Positions 1 to 5,432 of a stretch of DNA of 8,362 bases are shown here, piece after piece. The notes beneath the pieces are model-generated. The model made no database searches. It was not told where the DNA came from and saw only the letters and a list, made by a program, of their open reading frames with translations. The stretch comes from Ruminococcus sp. UBA3387 (GTDB lineage: Bacteria; Bacillota; Clostridia; Oscillospirales; Ruminococcaceae): assembly GCA_002358895.1 (NCBI GenBank), contig DEPR01000064.1:1-8362 (forward strand). The letters are read 5' to 3'. Position 1 is the first letter of the stretch. Each line of letters begins with the position of its first letter. Position numbers and translations under genes: made by a program.

Positions 1-29
1 TTTTTATAGAAAAATTTTAGAGAAATTCG

Positions 30-59
30 GAAGTTGTTTAAAATATCGGTGAAGTAACT
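30..59 (+). promoter_or_regulatory. Candidate LytTR (AgrA-type) operator, two direct repeats
   Basis: Two 9-bp elements, GAAGTTGTT (30-38) and GAAGTAACT (51-59), share GAAGT and start exactly 21 bp apart (9 bp plus a 12-bp spacer). That is the spacing known for LytTR/AgrA dimer sites. The second ends one base before the -35 hexamer at 61, the usual place for an activator site. Against the published LytTR 9-mer, [TA][AC][CA]GTTN[AG][TG], the matches are only partial (7 and 6 of 9). The geometry supports the call more than the bases do. Autoregulation by the adjacent regulator is inferred. Confidence 0.45.
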
Positions 60-60
60 A

Positions 61-89
61 TTGCGATATATCAAAAATTGTTGTATAAT
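61..89 (+). promoter_or_regulatory. Sigma-A promoter upstream of the response regulator (distal)
   Basis: The -35 box TTGCGA (61-66) is 17 bp from a perfect -10 box TATAAT (84-89). It lies immediately downstream of the candidate LytTR repeats, so it is the likely autoregulated promoter of the regulator-kinase operon. Confidence 0.65.
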
Positions 90-121
90 GTATAAATAAG
101 AAAATAGATGCAATAAATGGT

Positions 122-149
122 TTGCCTTTTCGTAAATCTGTAGTATAAT
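122..149 (+). promoter_or_regulatory. Second sigma-A promoter upstream of the response regulator (proximal)
   Basis: The -35 box TTGCCT (122-127) is 16 bp from TATAAT (144-149). Transcription would begin near 156, leaving a leader of about 30 nt before the start codon at 188. This second core promoter lacks the repeat array, so it may give basal expression while the distal one responds to the signal. That division of labour is inferred. Confidence 0.5.
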
Positions 150-187
150 TATAAATGTTGCCATTCTATGCTTTGGAGGTAGGAGTT

Positions 188-904
188 ATGCTGCATATTG
201 CTATATGTGACGATGAAGAAAGAGATTTGAAAAAACTTGAAAAGCTTATTTTGGAATATGCCGATAATAATGATATAATGTGTAAGGTTTTTGCGTTTTC
301 AGACGGTGTTGATTTGCTGACTGAAAAGAAAAAATTCGACTTGGTTTTTCTTGATATTGAGATGCCGGGAATGAACGGTATAGAAACGGCTCAGAAAATC
401 CGTGAACAGGATATGTCTGTTCCGATTGTGTATATCACCAGCTACAGCAAGTATTGGAGAAGTGCATATAAAGTCCACGCTTTTGATTTTATCTCCAAGC
501 CTTATGATATAAAAGATATCCAGGAAGTGTTCAGGGATTTCTTTAATATGGTTAAGGAATCTGAGTCAAGGGTTATTCCGATTAATACAGATAAAGGTGT
601 TGTGTATCAGAATGTTGAGGAGATATGCTATCTTCTTATAGAACAGAGAAAAACTATTCTTGTGGGTACGTTGTATAGTGAGTATACTGCAACTGAATTC
701 CTGTCTGATTTAAAAGAAAAGATTGACAGCGACCAGTTCTTTTTGACACACAGATCCTGTCTTGTGAATTTGAAATATGTGAATAATCTTTCTAAAAATG
801 ACGGCGTGATTATGAAAGACGGTACTTGGCTTCCTTTGGCACAAAGAAAACAAATGGATTTTATGTACGCTATGTCAAGGTTTATGAGAAAAAATCAGAG
901 TTAG
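188..904 (+). CDS. agrA: LytTR-family response regulator, AgrA-like
   Basis: This is a 238-residue cytoplasmic response regulator, predicted to be the DNA-binding output of the adjacent Agr-like sensing system. The N-terminal receiver domain (about 1-120) has the acidic pair D8-D9, phospho-acceptor D56 in LDIEMPGMNG, switch residue T84 and K104 in the SKP motif. The C-terminal LytTR domain (about 130-235) carries the family signature FFLTHRSCLVNL near 184-195. The size matches AgrA, ComE and VirR relatives. The ATG at 188 is chosen because a very strong Shine-Dalgarno (GGAGGTAGGAG, 175-185) precedes it; the in-frame ATG at 155 has no such site and sits at the expected transcription start. The stop overlaps the ribosome binding site of the kinase gene, so the two are co-transcribed and probably translationally coupled. 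Assignment as AgrA rather than another LytTR regulator rests on the neighbouring agrC, agrD and agrB. Confidence 0.93.
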   Translation: MLHIAICDDEERDLKKLEKLILEYADNNDIMCKVFAFSDGVDLLTEKKKFDLVFLDIEMPGMNGIETAQKIREQDMSVPIVYITSYSKYWRSAYKVHAFDFISKPYDIKDIQEVFRDFFNMVKESESRVIPINTDKGVVYQNVEEICYLLIEQRKTILVGTLYSEYTATEFLSDLKEKIDSDQFFLTHRSCLVNLKYVNNLSKNDGVIMKDGTWLPLAQRKQMDFMYAMSRFMRKNQS

Positions 905-915
905 GAGTTTTTATA

Positions 916-2220
916 TTGGGTTCAGAAATAATCGAGACTATTGGTCTTACGGTAAATAATTTTGTTACAAATCTGTTGCTGATGATGTTTTTCAAAAACG
1001 TGTATTCAGAAAGGTATAATAACAAGATTATATATTTTATAGCGTTGATTGTTTGGACGGTATGTGCAATGGGTATAGCTATGCTTGAAATACCTATTAT
1101 AAATCTGTTGTTTACATATGGTTCAATCAATTTAGTCTGTATATTGCTTTATAATTGCAATGCGAAAAAATGCTGGCTTTATAATATTGCTGTATTATTG
1201 GTATCTACATTATTTGAAGTCTTTTCGGTAATTATCTGGATGATTGTCAAAGGTGAAAGATTGGAAAGCCTTTTGAGTAACTCGCAATATGTCGCTATCA
1301 GCTGTCTGCTGAATATGTTGCTTTTTTATTTTGTGTATCGTGTTTGCCTTGCAATTATTACAAGGACAGAAATAGCTTCGGTTAAAATTAAAGAGATGAT
1401 ATTTCTGTCATTTGTTCTTATAATTGAGGCTTTTGTATTGCTCAGTTATATTGAAAAGGCTTCAAATCAGACTGACGGAATAAGACTGATTATTATGATG
1501 GCAGGATTTATGGTATTCAATGTCTATATGGTTCATGCTATCCACGAGGTGGCTGAGGCATACAGGAACCAGTATAAAATATCTCTCCTGCAGAATCAGA
1601 ATGAAATCCAGCTTGCACATTATGTTGAAGTGGATAAAAAATATCAGGAGTCCAAGAAGGTTATACACGATATAAAGAAGCATCTTGCAATATTGAGTGA
1701 TTTGAAAAGCGATGAGAATTCAAAGGCTGAAACATACAGAAAAATGATTGAGGACGACGTGGATTCCCTTGTAACAGGGTTTCAGTGTACCAATCAGATT
1801 CTCAGTATTGTTATGAGTCAGAAGATTGCCGTGGCCGAAAGTGAAAACATCCGTGTTGAAACTGACGTGGAAGATGTAACTTTTGAGTTTATGAATGACC
1901 TTGATATTACGGCTTTGTTTGCAAATCTTTGGGATAATGCTATTGAAGCATCAAGAAAAATTGACGAGCAATACAGGAAGATCAGATTCAATATTGAAAA
2001 GCTTAACGGATTTATAATGATAAATGTTATAAATAATTTCAACGGTGAGCTTAACAAGACTGAAGCGGGCATTTCGTCTACAAAGAAAAACCACGAGGGT
2101 GTGGGTCTGACTATTATTAAATCCACAGTTGAAAAATATAAAGGACTTGTAAATCTCAATAACCAGAAAGATAAGTTTATTGTGGAAATAACAATCCCCG
2201 TACCCGATTGTACTGAATAA
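916..2220 (+). CDS. agrC: Membrane GHKL sensor histidine kinase, AgrC-like
   Basis: This 434-residue kinase is predicted to sense the cyclic peptide made from the downstream agrD and phosphorylate the LytTR regulator. The N-terminal half (about 5-208) is very hydrophobic, with six or seven membrane segments and no large extracellular domain, as in AgrC/HPK10 kinases. A likely coiled helix (about 210-245) leads to the dimerisation/phosphoacceptor motif VIHDIKKHLAIL with H251. The GHKL ATPase domain has an N-box (NLWDNAIEA, 337-345) and a G-box (HEGVGLTII, G395 and G397). I chose the TTG at 916 because AGGAG (903-907) lies 8 bp upstream and overlaps the agrA stop. The longer frame from ATG 826 would overlap agrA by about 80 bp and add polar sequence before the first membrane helix. 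A strong terminator follows, separating it from agrD. The kinase class is certain; the ligand is inferred from context. Confidence 0.92.
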   Translation: MGSEIIETIGLTVNNFVTNLLLMMFFKNVYSERYNNKIIYFIALIVWTVCAMGIAMLEIPIINLLFTYGSINLVCILLYNCNAKKCWLYNIAVLLVSTLFEVFSVIIWMIVKGERLESLLSNSQYVAISCLLNMLLFYFVYRVCLAIITRTEIASVKIKEMIFLSFVLIIEAFVLLSYIEKASNQTDGIRLIIMMAGFMVFNVYMVHAIHEVAEAYRNQYKISLLQNQNEIQLAHYVEVDKKYQESKKVIHDIKKHLAILSDLKSDENSKAETYRKMIEDDVDSLVTGFQCTNQILSIVMSQKIAVAESENIRVETDVEDVTFEFMNDLDITALFANLWDNAIEASRKIDEQYRKIRFNIEKLNGFIMINVINNFNGELNKTEAGISSTKKNHEGVGLTIIKSTVEKYKGLVNLNNQKDKFIVEITIPVPDCTE

Positions 2221-2230
2221 AAAGCACCAA

Positions 2231-2258
2231 AAAAGAGCCTGAAACGGGCTCTTTTTTT
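2231..2258 (+). terminator. Rho-independent terminator after the kinase gene
   Basis: A 9-bp stem pairs AAAAGAGCC (2231-2239) with GGCTCTTTT (2247-2255) across a 7-nt loop, with a T run to 2258. It starts 11 bp after the kinase stop, so the peptide gene needs its own promoter. Confidence 0.9.
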
Positions 2259-2306
2259 AACGTCTGTTTCATTGAGGCACCTATTACGGCAATGGGTAAA
2301 AATCTA

Positions 2307-2335
2307 TTGAAATTCTTCTTTTTGCAATTTATAAT
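2307..2335 (+). promoter_or_regulatory. Sigma-A promoter for the agrD-type peptide gene
   Basis: TTGAAA (2307-2312) is 17 bp from a perfect TATAAT (2330-2335), placing the start near 2342 and a leader of about 26 nt. Unlike the agrA and agrB promoters, I see no convincing 20-22 bp spaced direct-repeat pair directly upstream, so this may be constitutive or controlled differently. Confidence 0.7.
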
Positions 2336-2367
2336 AAAGGCATACTAAATGAAAGGACGTTTTAATT

Positions 2368-2514
2368 ATGAAAAACAGTATCAAAAAGAAGATTTCAAGC
2401 ATTGTATCAAAAGTAGGTTATACTACAGGTATGGACTCAACAGGTGAAATTTGCATCTTGTTTTTGTATGAACCAAAGCAGCCAAAGGCTTTGAAAAAGG
2501 CTACACGCAAGTAA
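2368..2514 (+). CDS. agrD: AgrD-type cyclic lactone autoinducer pro-peptide
   Basis: This 48-residue gene encodes the precursor of the quorum-sensing signal. It has the three expected parts: a lysine-rich N-terminal leader (1-about 20, MKNSIKKKISSIVSKV), a core with a single cysteine C29 followed by bulky hydrophobics (ICILFL), and a charged proline-containing tail YEPKQPKALKK. The tail aligns position for position with the C. perfringens AgrD tail HQPEEPKSLR as I recall it. By that alignment the mature ring is a five-residue thiolactone, Cys29-Ile-Leu-Phe-Leu33, cut between L33 and Y34; the length of any N-terminal tail (for example TGEI) cannot be read. The ATG is preceded by AAAGGA (2352-2357), 10 bp away. 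The gene has its own promoter and terminator, so it is a monocistronic, possibly abundant transcript. The leader is less hydrophobic than many AgrD leaders. Confidence 0.88.
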   Translation: MKNSIKKKISSIVSKVGYTTGMDSTGEICILFLYEPKQPKALKKATRK

Positions 2515-2540
2515 TCAAGCAAGGTTGTAGCACATTCACA

Positions 2541-2576
2541 GACTAAGTGGATTGTATAATCTGCTTAGTCTTTTTT
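2541..2576 (+). terminator. Strong Rho-independent terminator after agrD
   Basis: A 13-bp stem (2541-2553 with 2558-2570, two G-U pairs) closes a GTAT loop and is followed by six T (2571-2576). It ends the agrD transcript and isolates it from agrB. Confidence 0.93.
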
Positions 2577-2585
2577 GTTTAATAA

Positions 2586-2638
2586 TGCATTCGGGTCAAT
2601 ATATCTGCATTCAGTTCAGAGATATTGAAAATTCAGTT
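2586..2638 (+). promoter_or_regulatory. Candidate LytTR (AgrA-type) operator array upstream of agrB
   Basis: Three related direct repeats surround the agrB -35 box. TGCATTCGGGTCA (2586-2598) and TGCATTCAGTTCA (2606-2618) agree at 11 of 13 positions and start 20 bp apart. ATTCAGTT recurs exactly at 2609-2616 and 2631-2638, 22 bp apart. TCAGTTCAG (2611-2619) matches the LytTR 9-mer consensus [TA][AC][CA]GTTN[AG][TG] at every position. The first two copies lie just upstream of TTGAAA (2625-2630), the expected place for activation; the third is inside the promoter spacer. The most likely ligand is the phosphorylated regulator encoded at 188-904, which is an inference. Confidence 0.6.
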
Positions 2639-2654
2639 ATAAAAAAAGTATAAT
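2625..2654 (+). promoter_or_regulatory. Sigma-A promoter for agrB
   Basis: TTGAAA (2625-2630) is 18 bp from TATAAT (2649-2654). The leader is only about 15 nt before the start codon at 2677. The repeat array directly upstream suggests activation by the LytTR regulator. Confidence 0.7.
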
Positions 2655-2676
2655 TATATAGTAACGGGGAGTGAAT

Positions 2677-3243
2677 ATGGATAAACTACTTGATAAGACA
2701 ATGACATTTTTACAGAAAAATCAGGATATGGACCAGGATACAGCAGATATAGTCCGTTATGGTCTTGAGTTGTTTCTGATTAAAACCTCTTTTTCGATAG
2801 TGATGCTTGTAATAGGTGCATTGTTTCACAGCTTTTCAGAATGTCTTGCATTTCTGATTTCTTTCTACCTGATACGTTCATCATCGGGTGGCTATCACGC
2901 AGATACAAGACTGAAGTGCTTTGTCCAGTCGGTAACTACATTTGTTGCTGTAATTCTTATAGTAAAAGCTGTTGAAGCTTATGAGCTGTTGCTTATACCT
3001 GTTGCTTTGGTGTCCTGCTTTTCGGCTGGTGTAATATGGCTTTTTGCACCTGTTGACAATGAGAATAAGAGACTTGATGAAGATGAATTTCTGCAGTTCA
3101 GAAAGAAGTCGAGAATAATTCTTGCAGTAGAAATTGCAATTAGTTTAATCTTTGTATTTATAGGGTGGGTACAGCTTAGCTGTGCAGTTATGCTGGCTTT
3201 GGTAGTAACAGCAATATTGCTTTTGCTTGGAAAAATAAAATAG
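2677..3243 (+). CDS. agrB: AgrB-family accessory gene regulator protease
   Basis: This is a 188-residue integral membrane cysteine protease that should remove the AgrD C-terminal tail and help form the thiolactone ring. The diagnostic motif SSGGYHADTRLKCF holds the catalytic pair H74 and C81, seven residues apart as in S. aureus AgrB (H77/C84). About four to six hydrophobic segments are visible (roughly 36-66, 82-103, 105-124, 147-163 and 165-182), with a short polar N-terminus. The length fits the family (about 185-200). I use the ATG at 2677 because GGGGAG (2666-2671) lies 5 bp upstream; the in-frame GTG at 2671 overlaps that site and adds two residues. It stands downstream of its substrate gene, with its own promoter and LytTR-like repeats, so processing capacity may rise with the signal while the precursor is made independently. 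The family call is secure; specificity for this AgrD is inferred from adjacency. Confidence 0.94.
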   Translation: MDKLLDKTMTFLQKNQDMDQDTADIVRYGLELFLIKTSFSIVMLVIGALFHSFSECLAFLISFYLIRSSSGGYHADTRLKCFVQSVTTFVAVILIVKAVEAYELLLIPVALVSCFSAGVIWLFAPVDNENKRLDEDEFLQFRKKSRIILAVEIAISLIFVFIGWVQLSCAVMLALVVTAILLLLGKIK

Positions 3244-3262
3244 ACTGTTATTAATTTTATTT

Positions 3263-3327
3263 GAGTGGTTCCATATACTTAATTAACCATTTGTATCATT
3301 ACCACTCTTATGAAATCGATTTCATAA
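3263..3327 (+). ncRNA. Structured 3' region or candidate small RNA after agrB
   Basis: Two helices precede the terminator. GAGTGGT (3263-3269) pairs perfectly with ACCACTC (3301-3307), with an inner ATAC/GTAT pairing (3275-3278 with 3293-3296). A perfect 20-bp palindrome follows at 3308-3327 and would fold as an 8-bp hairpin with a TCGA loop. ATCAT (3295-3299) can also pair with ATGAT (3328-3332) around that hairpin. GAGTG (3263-3267) can instead pair with CACTC (3338-3342) inside the terminator stem. It may be the agrB 3' UTR, a small RNA or a protein-binding palindrome. Only a weak promoter-like pair (TTGCTT 3217-3222, TAGACT 3241-3246) is visible for independent transcription. I recognise no known RNA family. 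Confidence 0.35.
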
Positions 3328-3329
3328 AT

Positions 3330-3368
3330 GATAGAGGCACTCTTAACGGGGTGCCTTTATCTTTTGTT
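3330..3368 (+). terminator. Rho-independent terminator ending the agrB region
   Basis: A 13-bp stem pairs 3330-3342 with 3349-3361, including two G-U pairs, around the loop TTAACG. It is followed by TTTTGTT. It lies about 90 bp beyond the agrB stop and before the promoter of the next gene. Confidence 0.82.
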
Positions 3369-3400
3369 AAAAATTAATTGGAATAAATTCAGCTTTTCCC

Positions 3401-3429
3401 TTGCAATTTAGTGAAAGTTGTAATATAAT
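3401..3429 (+). promoter_or_regulatory. Sigma-A promoter for the UPF0371 gene
   Basis: TTGCAA (3401-3406) is 17 bp from a perfect TATAAT (3424-3429). Transcription should start near 3436, giving a leader of about 30 nt. Confidence 0.75.
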
Positions 3430-3467
3430 AAATAGGTATGATAGTCTTGAACGGAAAGGTGAAAAGT

Positions 3468-4934
3468 ATGGATACCGAAAAAATTGGTTTTGATAATGAT
3501 AAGTACCTGAAAATGCAGTCTAAATACATCCGAGAACGCATTTCTCAGTTCGGCGATAAGCTTTATCTTGAGTTCGGCGGAAAGCTTTATGATGATTTTC
3601 ACGCATCAAGGGTTTTGCCTGGATTTAAGCCCGACAGTAAGCTTCAGATGCTTCTTGAGCTTAAAGACGAGGCTGAAATTGTTATCGTTATCAATTCTGC
3701 TGACATCGAAAAGAATAAATCAAGAGGCGATTTGGGTATAACCTATGATGATGACGTAATCCGTCTGTATCACATATTCTCAAAAATCGGCTTGTATGTA
3801 AGCAGTGTGGTGCTTACCCAATATGACGGACAGGCTGCCGCTGACGCTTTTCAGAGACGACTTGAAGCTCTTGGTATCAAGGTTTATCACCACTATAATA
3901 TTGCAGGCTATCCATCCAATATTCAGCATATAATGAGCGATGAGGGCTTCGGTAAGAACGACTATATCGAAACTACACATCACCTTGTAGTTATTACTGC
4001 ACCGGGTCCCGGAAGTGGAAAAATGGCTACTTGTCTTTCACAGCTATATCACGAGCATAAGCGTAATGTTAATGCCGGGTACGCGAAGTTTGAAACATTC
4101 CCGATATGGAATCTTCCACTTAAACACCCTGTTAATCTTGCTTATGAAGCTGCAACAAGCGATTTGAATGACGTTAATATGATTGACCCGTTTCACCTTG
4201 AGGCTTATGGCAAAACTACTATAAACTACAACCGAGATGTTGAGATTTTCCCTGTGCTTAATGCAATGTTTGAAAAGATTGCTGGTGTATCTCCATACAA
4301 ATCACCTACTGATATGGGTGTAAATATGGTGGGGAACTGTATTGTGGACGACGAGGTTGTATGCGAGGCTGCAAGACAGGAAATTATAAGAAGATATTAT
4401 GTTGCACTTTGTGGCAAGCGTAAGGGCTTTGTAAAAGATGAAGAAATCTATAAGCTCGAACTTCTGATGAATCAGGCAGGAGTTACAATAAATGACCGAA
4501 AGGTTATCGCACCGGCTCTTGCGAAGGAACAGGCTACAGGACATCCTGCAACTGCTATGGAGCTTCCTGATGGTACAATAATCACAGGAAAGACATCTAA
4601 TCTTCTTGGTGCATCATCTGCGTTGCTTTTGAATGCTCTTAAATACCTTGGTGGAATTGATGATGAAACTTTGCTTATGTCTCCTCAGGTTATCGAGCCT
4701 ATTCAGAACTTGAAGGTTGACCACCTTGGAAGTGTAAACCCGAGATTGCATACGGATGAAACTTTGCTTGCGTTGTCAATCTGTGCAGCTACAAGTGAGA
4801 ATGCAAGACGTGCTATGGAACAGATTGCAAATTTAAGGGGCAGTGAAGTTCACTCAACTGTTATGCTTTCTTCAGTAGACGAAAGAATTTTCAAAAAGCT
4901 GGGTATAAATATTACCTGTGAACCAAAATTATAA
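3468..4934 (+). CDS. UPF0371/DUF1846 family protein, function unknown
   Basis: This 488-residue cytoplasmic protein belongs to the DUF1846 (UPF0371) family, which is widespread in Firmicutes. It is recognised from its N-terminus ([21 protein letters not shown], then [22 protein letters not shown]) and from its length, typical of the family at about 490-500 residues. A glycine-rich APGPGSGKM segment (178-186) resembles a Walker A loop but lacks the Ser/Thr after the lysine; nucleotide binding is only a possibility. There is no signal peptide or membrane segment. The ATG at 3468 is chosen because AGGTG (3457-3461) lies 6 bp upstream; the in-frame ATG at 3438 has no such site and falls at the expected transcription start. 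The gene is monocistronic, with its own promoter and terminator, and nothing ties it to the agr or hydrogenase genes beyond position. I do not assign a reaction. Confidence 0.93.
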   Translation: MDTEKIGFDNDKYLKMQSKYIRERISQFGDKLYLEFGGKLYDDFHASRVLPGFKPDSKLQMLLELKDEAEIVIVINSADIEKNKSRGDLGITYDDDVIRLYHIFSKIGLYVSSVVLTQYDGQAAADAFQRRLEALGIKVYHHYNIAGYPSNIQHIMSDEGFGKNDYIETTHHLVVITAPGPGSGKMATCLSQLYHEHKRNVNAGYAKFETFPIWNLPLKHPVNLAYEAATSDLNDVNMIDPFHLEAYGKTTINYNRDVEIFPVLNAMFEKIAGVSPYKSPTDMGVNMVGNCIVDDEVVCEAARQEIIRRYYVALCGKRKGFVKDEEIYKLELLMNQAGVTINDRKVIAPALAKEQATGHPATAMELPDGTIITGKTSNLLGASSALLLNALKYLGGIDDETLLMSPQVIEPIQNLKVDHLGSVNPRLHTDETLLALSICAATSENARRAMEQIANLRGSEVHSTVMLSSVDERIFKKLGINITCEPKL

Positions 4935-4937
4935 GAT

Positions 4938-4966
4938 AAGGGGATTGCTTTGTGCAGTCCCTTTTT
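4938..4966 (+). terminator. Rho-independent terminator after the UPF0371 gene
   Basis: An 11-bp stem pairs 4938-4948 with 4954-4964, with two G-U pairs and the loop TTTGT. The T run ends at 4966. It begins 4 bp after the stop codon and directly abuts the next promoter. Confidence 0.87.
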
Positions 4967-4967
4967 G

Positions 4968-4996
4968 TTGACAAAACTGGATTAATGTAGTATACT
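4968..4996 (+). promoter_or_regulatory. Near-consensus sigma-A promoter of the hydrogenase-maturation operon
   Basis: A perfect -35 box TTGACA (4968-4973) stands 17 bp from TATACT (4991-4996). This should be a strong promoter, with a start near 5003, so control probably acts after initiation through the leader RNA downstream. I see no obvious Rex box (TTGTGAA-N4-TTCACAA). Confidence 0.85.
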
Positions 4997-5002
4997 ATAA
5001 TT

Positions 5003-5145
5003 AGAAAATGACCCGAAAGCTTTTCTGACGGGGAATTAAAAAATTTATCTTACCGAAAGTGTTCTGACGGAAAAGACTGAAATATGAACTATAGCCGAGG
5101 TATCGGTTTTATTTCCCTGTCTTTTTCTGAGAACAGGGATTTTTT
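5003..5145 (+). ncRNA. Structured leader with tandem hairpins and terminator/antiterminator (candidate riboswitch or attenuator)
   Basis: The leader holds two almost identical hairpins: CCGAAAGCTTTTCTGACGG (5013-5031, stem extended by one C-G pair) and CCGAAAGTGTTCTGACGG (5053-5070). Each folds as a CCG/CGG stem, an AA/GA internal loop, an AG/CT pair and a variable loop. Immediately after the second copy, 5071-5083 can pair with 5111-5125 (7 bp AAAAGAC/GTCTTTT plus 5 bp GAAAT/ATTTC), enclosing a small CCGA-GGTA-TCGG hairpin (5095-5106). That helix uses bases of the terminator 5' arm (5114-5120), so the two are mutually exclusive. This is the layout of a cis-acting transcription switch ahead of the hyd maturation genes. 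I do not recognise the family; the ligand or protein sensed is unknown. The duplicated hairpin recalls tandem-hairpin leaders such as guanidine-II or ANTAR targets, but the loop sequences do not match those classes. Confidence 0.6.
5114..5145 (+). terminator. Leader terminator upstream of the TM1266-like gene
   Basis: TCCCTGT (5114-5120) pairs with ACAGGGA (5133-5139), followed by six T (5140-5145). The T run ends only 13 bp before the start codon at 5159. A strong terminator between a strong promoter and the first gene of an operon implies conditional readthrough. Confidence 0.8.
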
Positions 5146-5158
5146 GTTGGTGATTGTT

Positions 5159-5422
5159 ATGAACAGAGTAGCACTTGTAGGAATAATGGTATATGACAAC
5201 GAATGTGCAAAGCAGATTAATGAGATATTGCACGATTATAGTGAGTATATTATAGGTAGAATGGGTATTCCAAGGGTTAAGGACAGCCTCAGCGTTATCA
5301 GTGTTGCCCTTGATGCACCTAATGATGTTATCAGTGCCATTTCAGGTAAGTTGGGACGTCTTAAAGGAGTTACTGCCAAAACCATATACTCCAAAACACC
5401 TGATGCCAGTGAGGTGATCTAA
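5159..5422 (+). CDS. TM1266-like iron-only hydrogenase system regulator
   Basis: This 87-residue soluble protein of the TM1266 family is annotated widely as a putative iron-only hydrogenase system regulator. It has a compact ferredoxin-like (ACT/NikR C-terminal type) pattern: a strand MNRVALVGIMV, a helix (about 14-28), a second strand region with YIIGRMGIPR, a helix (about 56-68) and a final strand TAKTIYS. Family members sit beside hydE, hydF or hydG, as here, but their biochemical role is not established; I see no DNA-binding helix-turn-helix. The ATG at 5159 is chosen because GGTGA (5149-5153) lies 5 bp upstream. An in-frame ATG at 5084 would require translating through the leader terminator and adds 25 residues unlike the family N-terminus. 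It is the first gene of the operon, and its 3' end contains the likely ribosome binding site for hydE. Confidence 0.85.
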   Translation: MNRVALVGIMVYDNECAKQINEILHDYSEYIIGRMGIPRVKDSLSVISVALDAPNDVISAISGKLGRLKGVTAKTIYSKTPDASEVI

Positions 5423-5432
5423 AATACAGAAT

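Noticed and set aside
155..187. In-frame upstream ATG extending the response regulator by 11 residues
   Set aside because: It has no ribosome binding site and lies at the expected transcription start of the proximal promoter, whereas the ATG at 188 has a very strong one.
826..915. In-frame extension of the kinase gene from ATG 826
   Set aside because: It would overlap the regulator gene by about 80 bp in another frame and add polar residues; TTG 916 has a well-placed AGGAG.
1818..2159. 113-residue open frame on the - strand opposite the kinase ATPase domain
   Set aside because: It is fully antisense to conserved GHKL motifs, with no ribosome binding site or family resemblance noticed.
3308..3327. 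20-bp palindrome considered as a Rex, Fur or PerR operator
   Set aside because: Neither its half-sites nor its spacing match those consensus boxes, and it lies upstream of a terminator rather than over a promoter.
5013..5070. Direct repeats of the hyd leader considered as a CRISPR-like or DNA repeat array
   Set aside because: There are only two copies, each internally self-complementary and transcribed in a leader; RNA hairpins explain them better.
5125..5133. CTGAGA in the hyd leader considered as part of a TPP riboswitch
   Set aside because: It lies in the terminator loop, and the rest of the TPP consensus is absent.
5084..5158. In-frame ATG giving the TM1266-like protein 25 more residues
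   Set aside because: The extension would be translated through the leader terminator hairpin and has no good ribosome binding site; the ATG at 5159 gives a family-like N-terminus.
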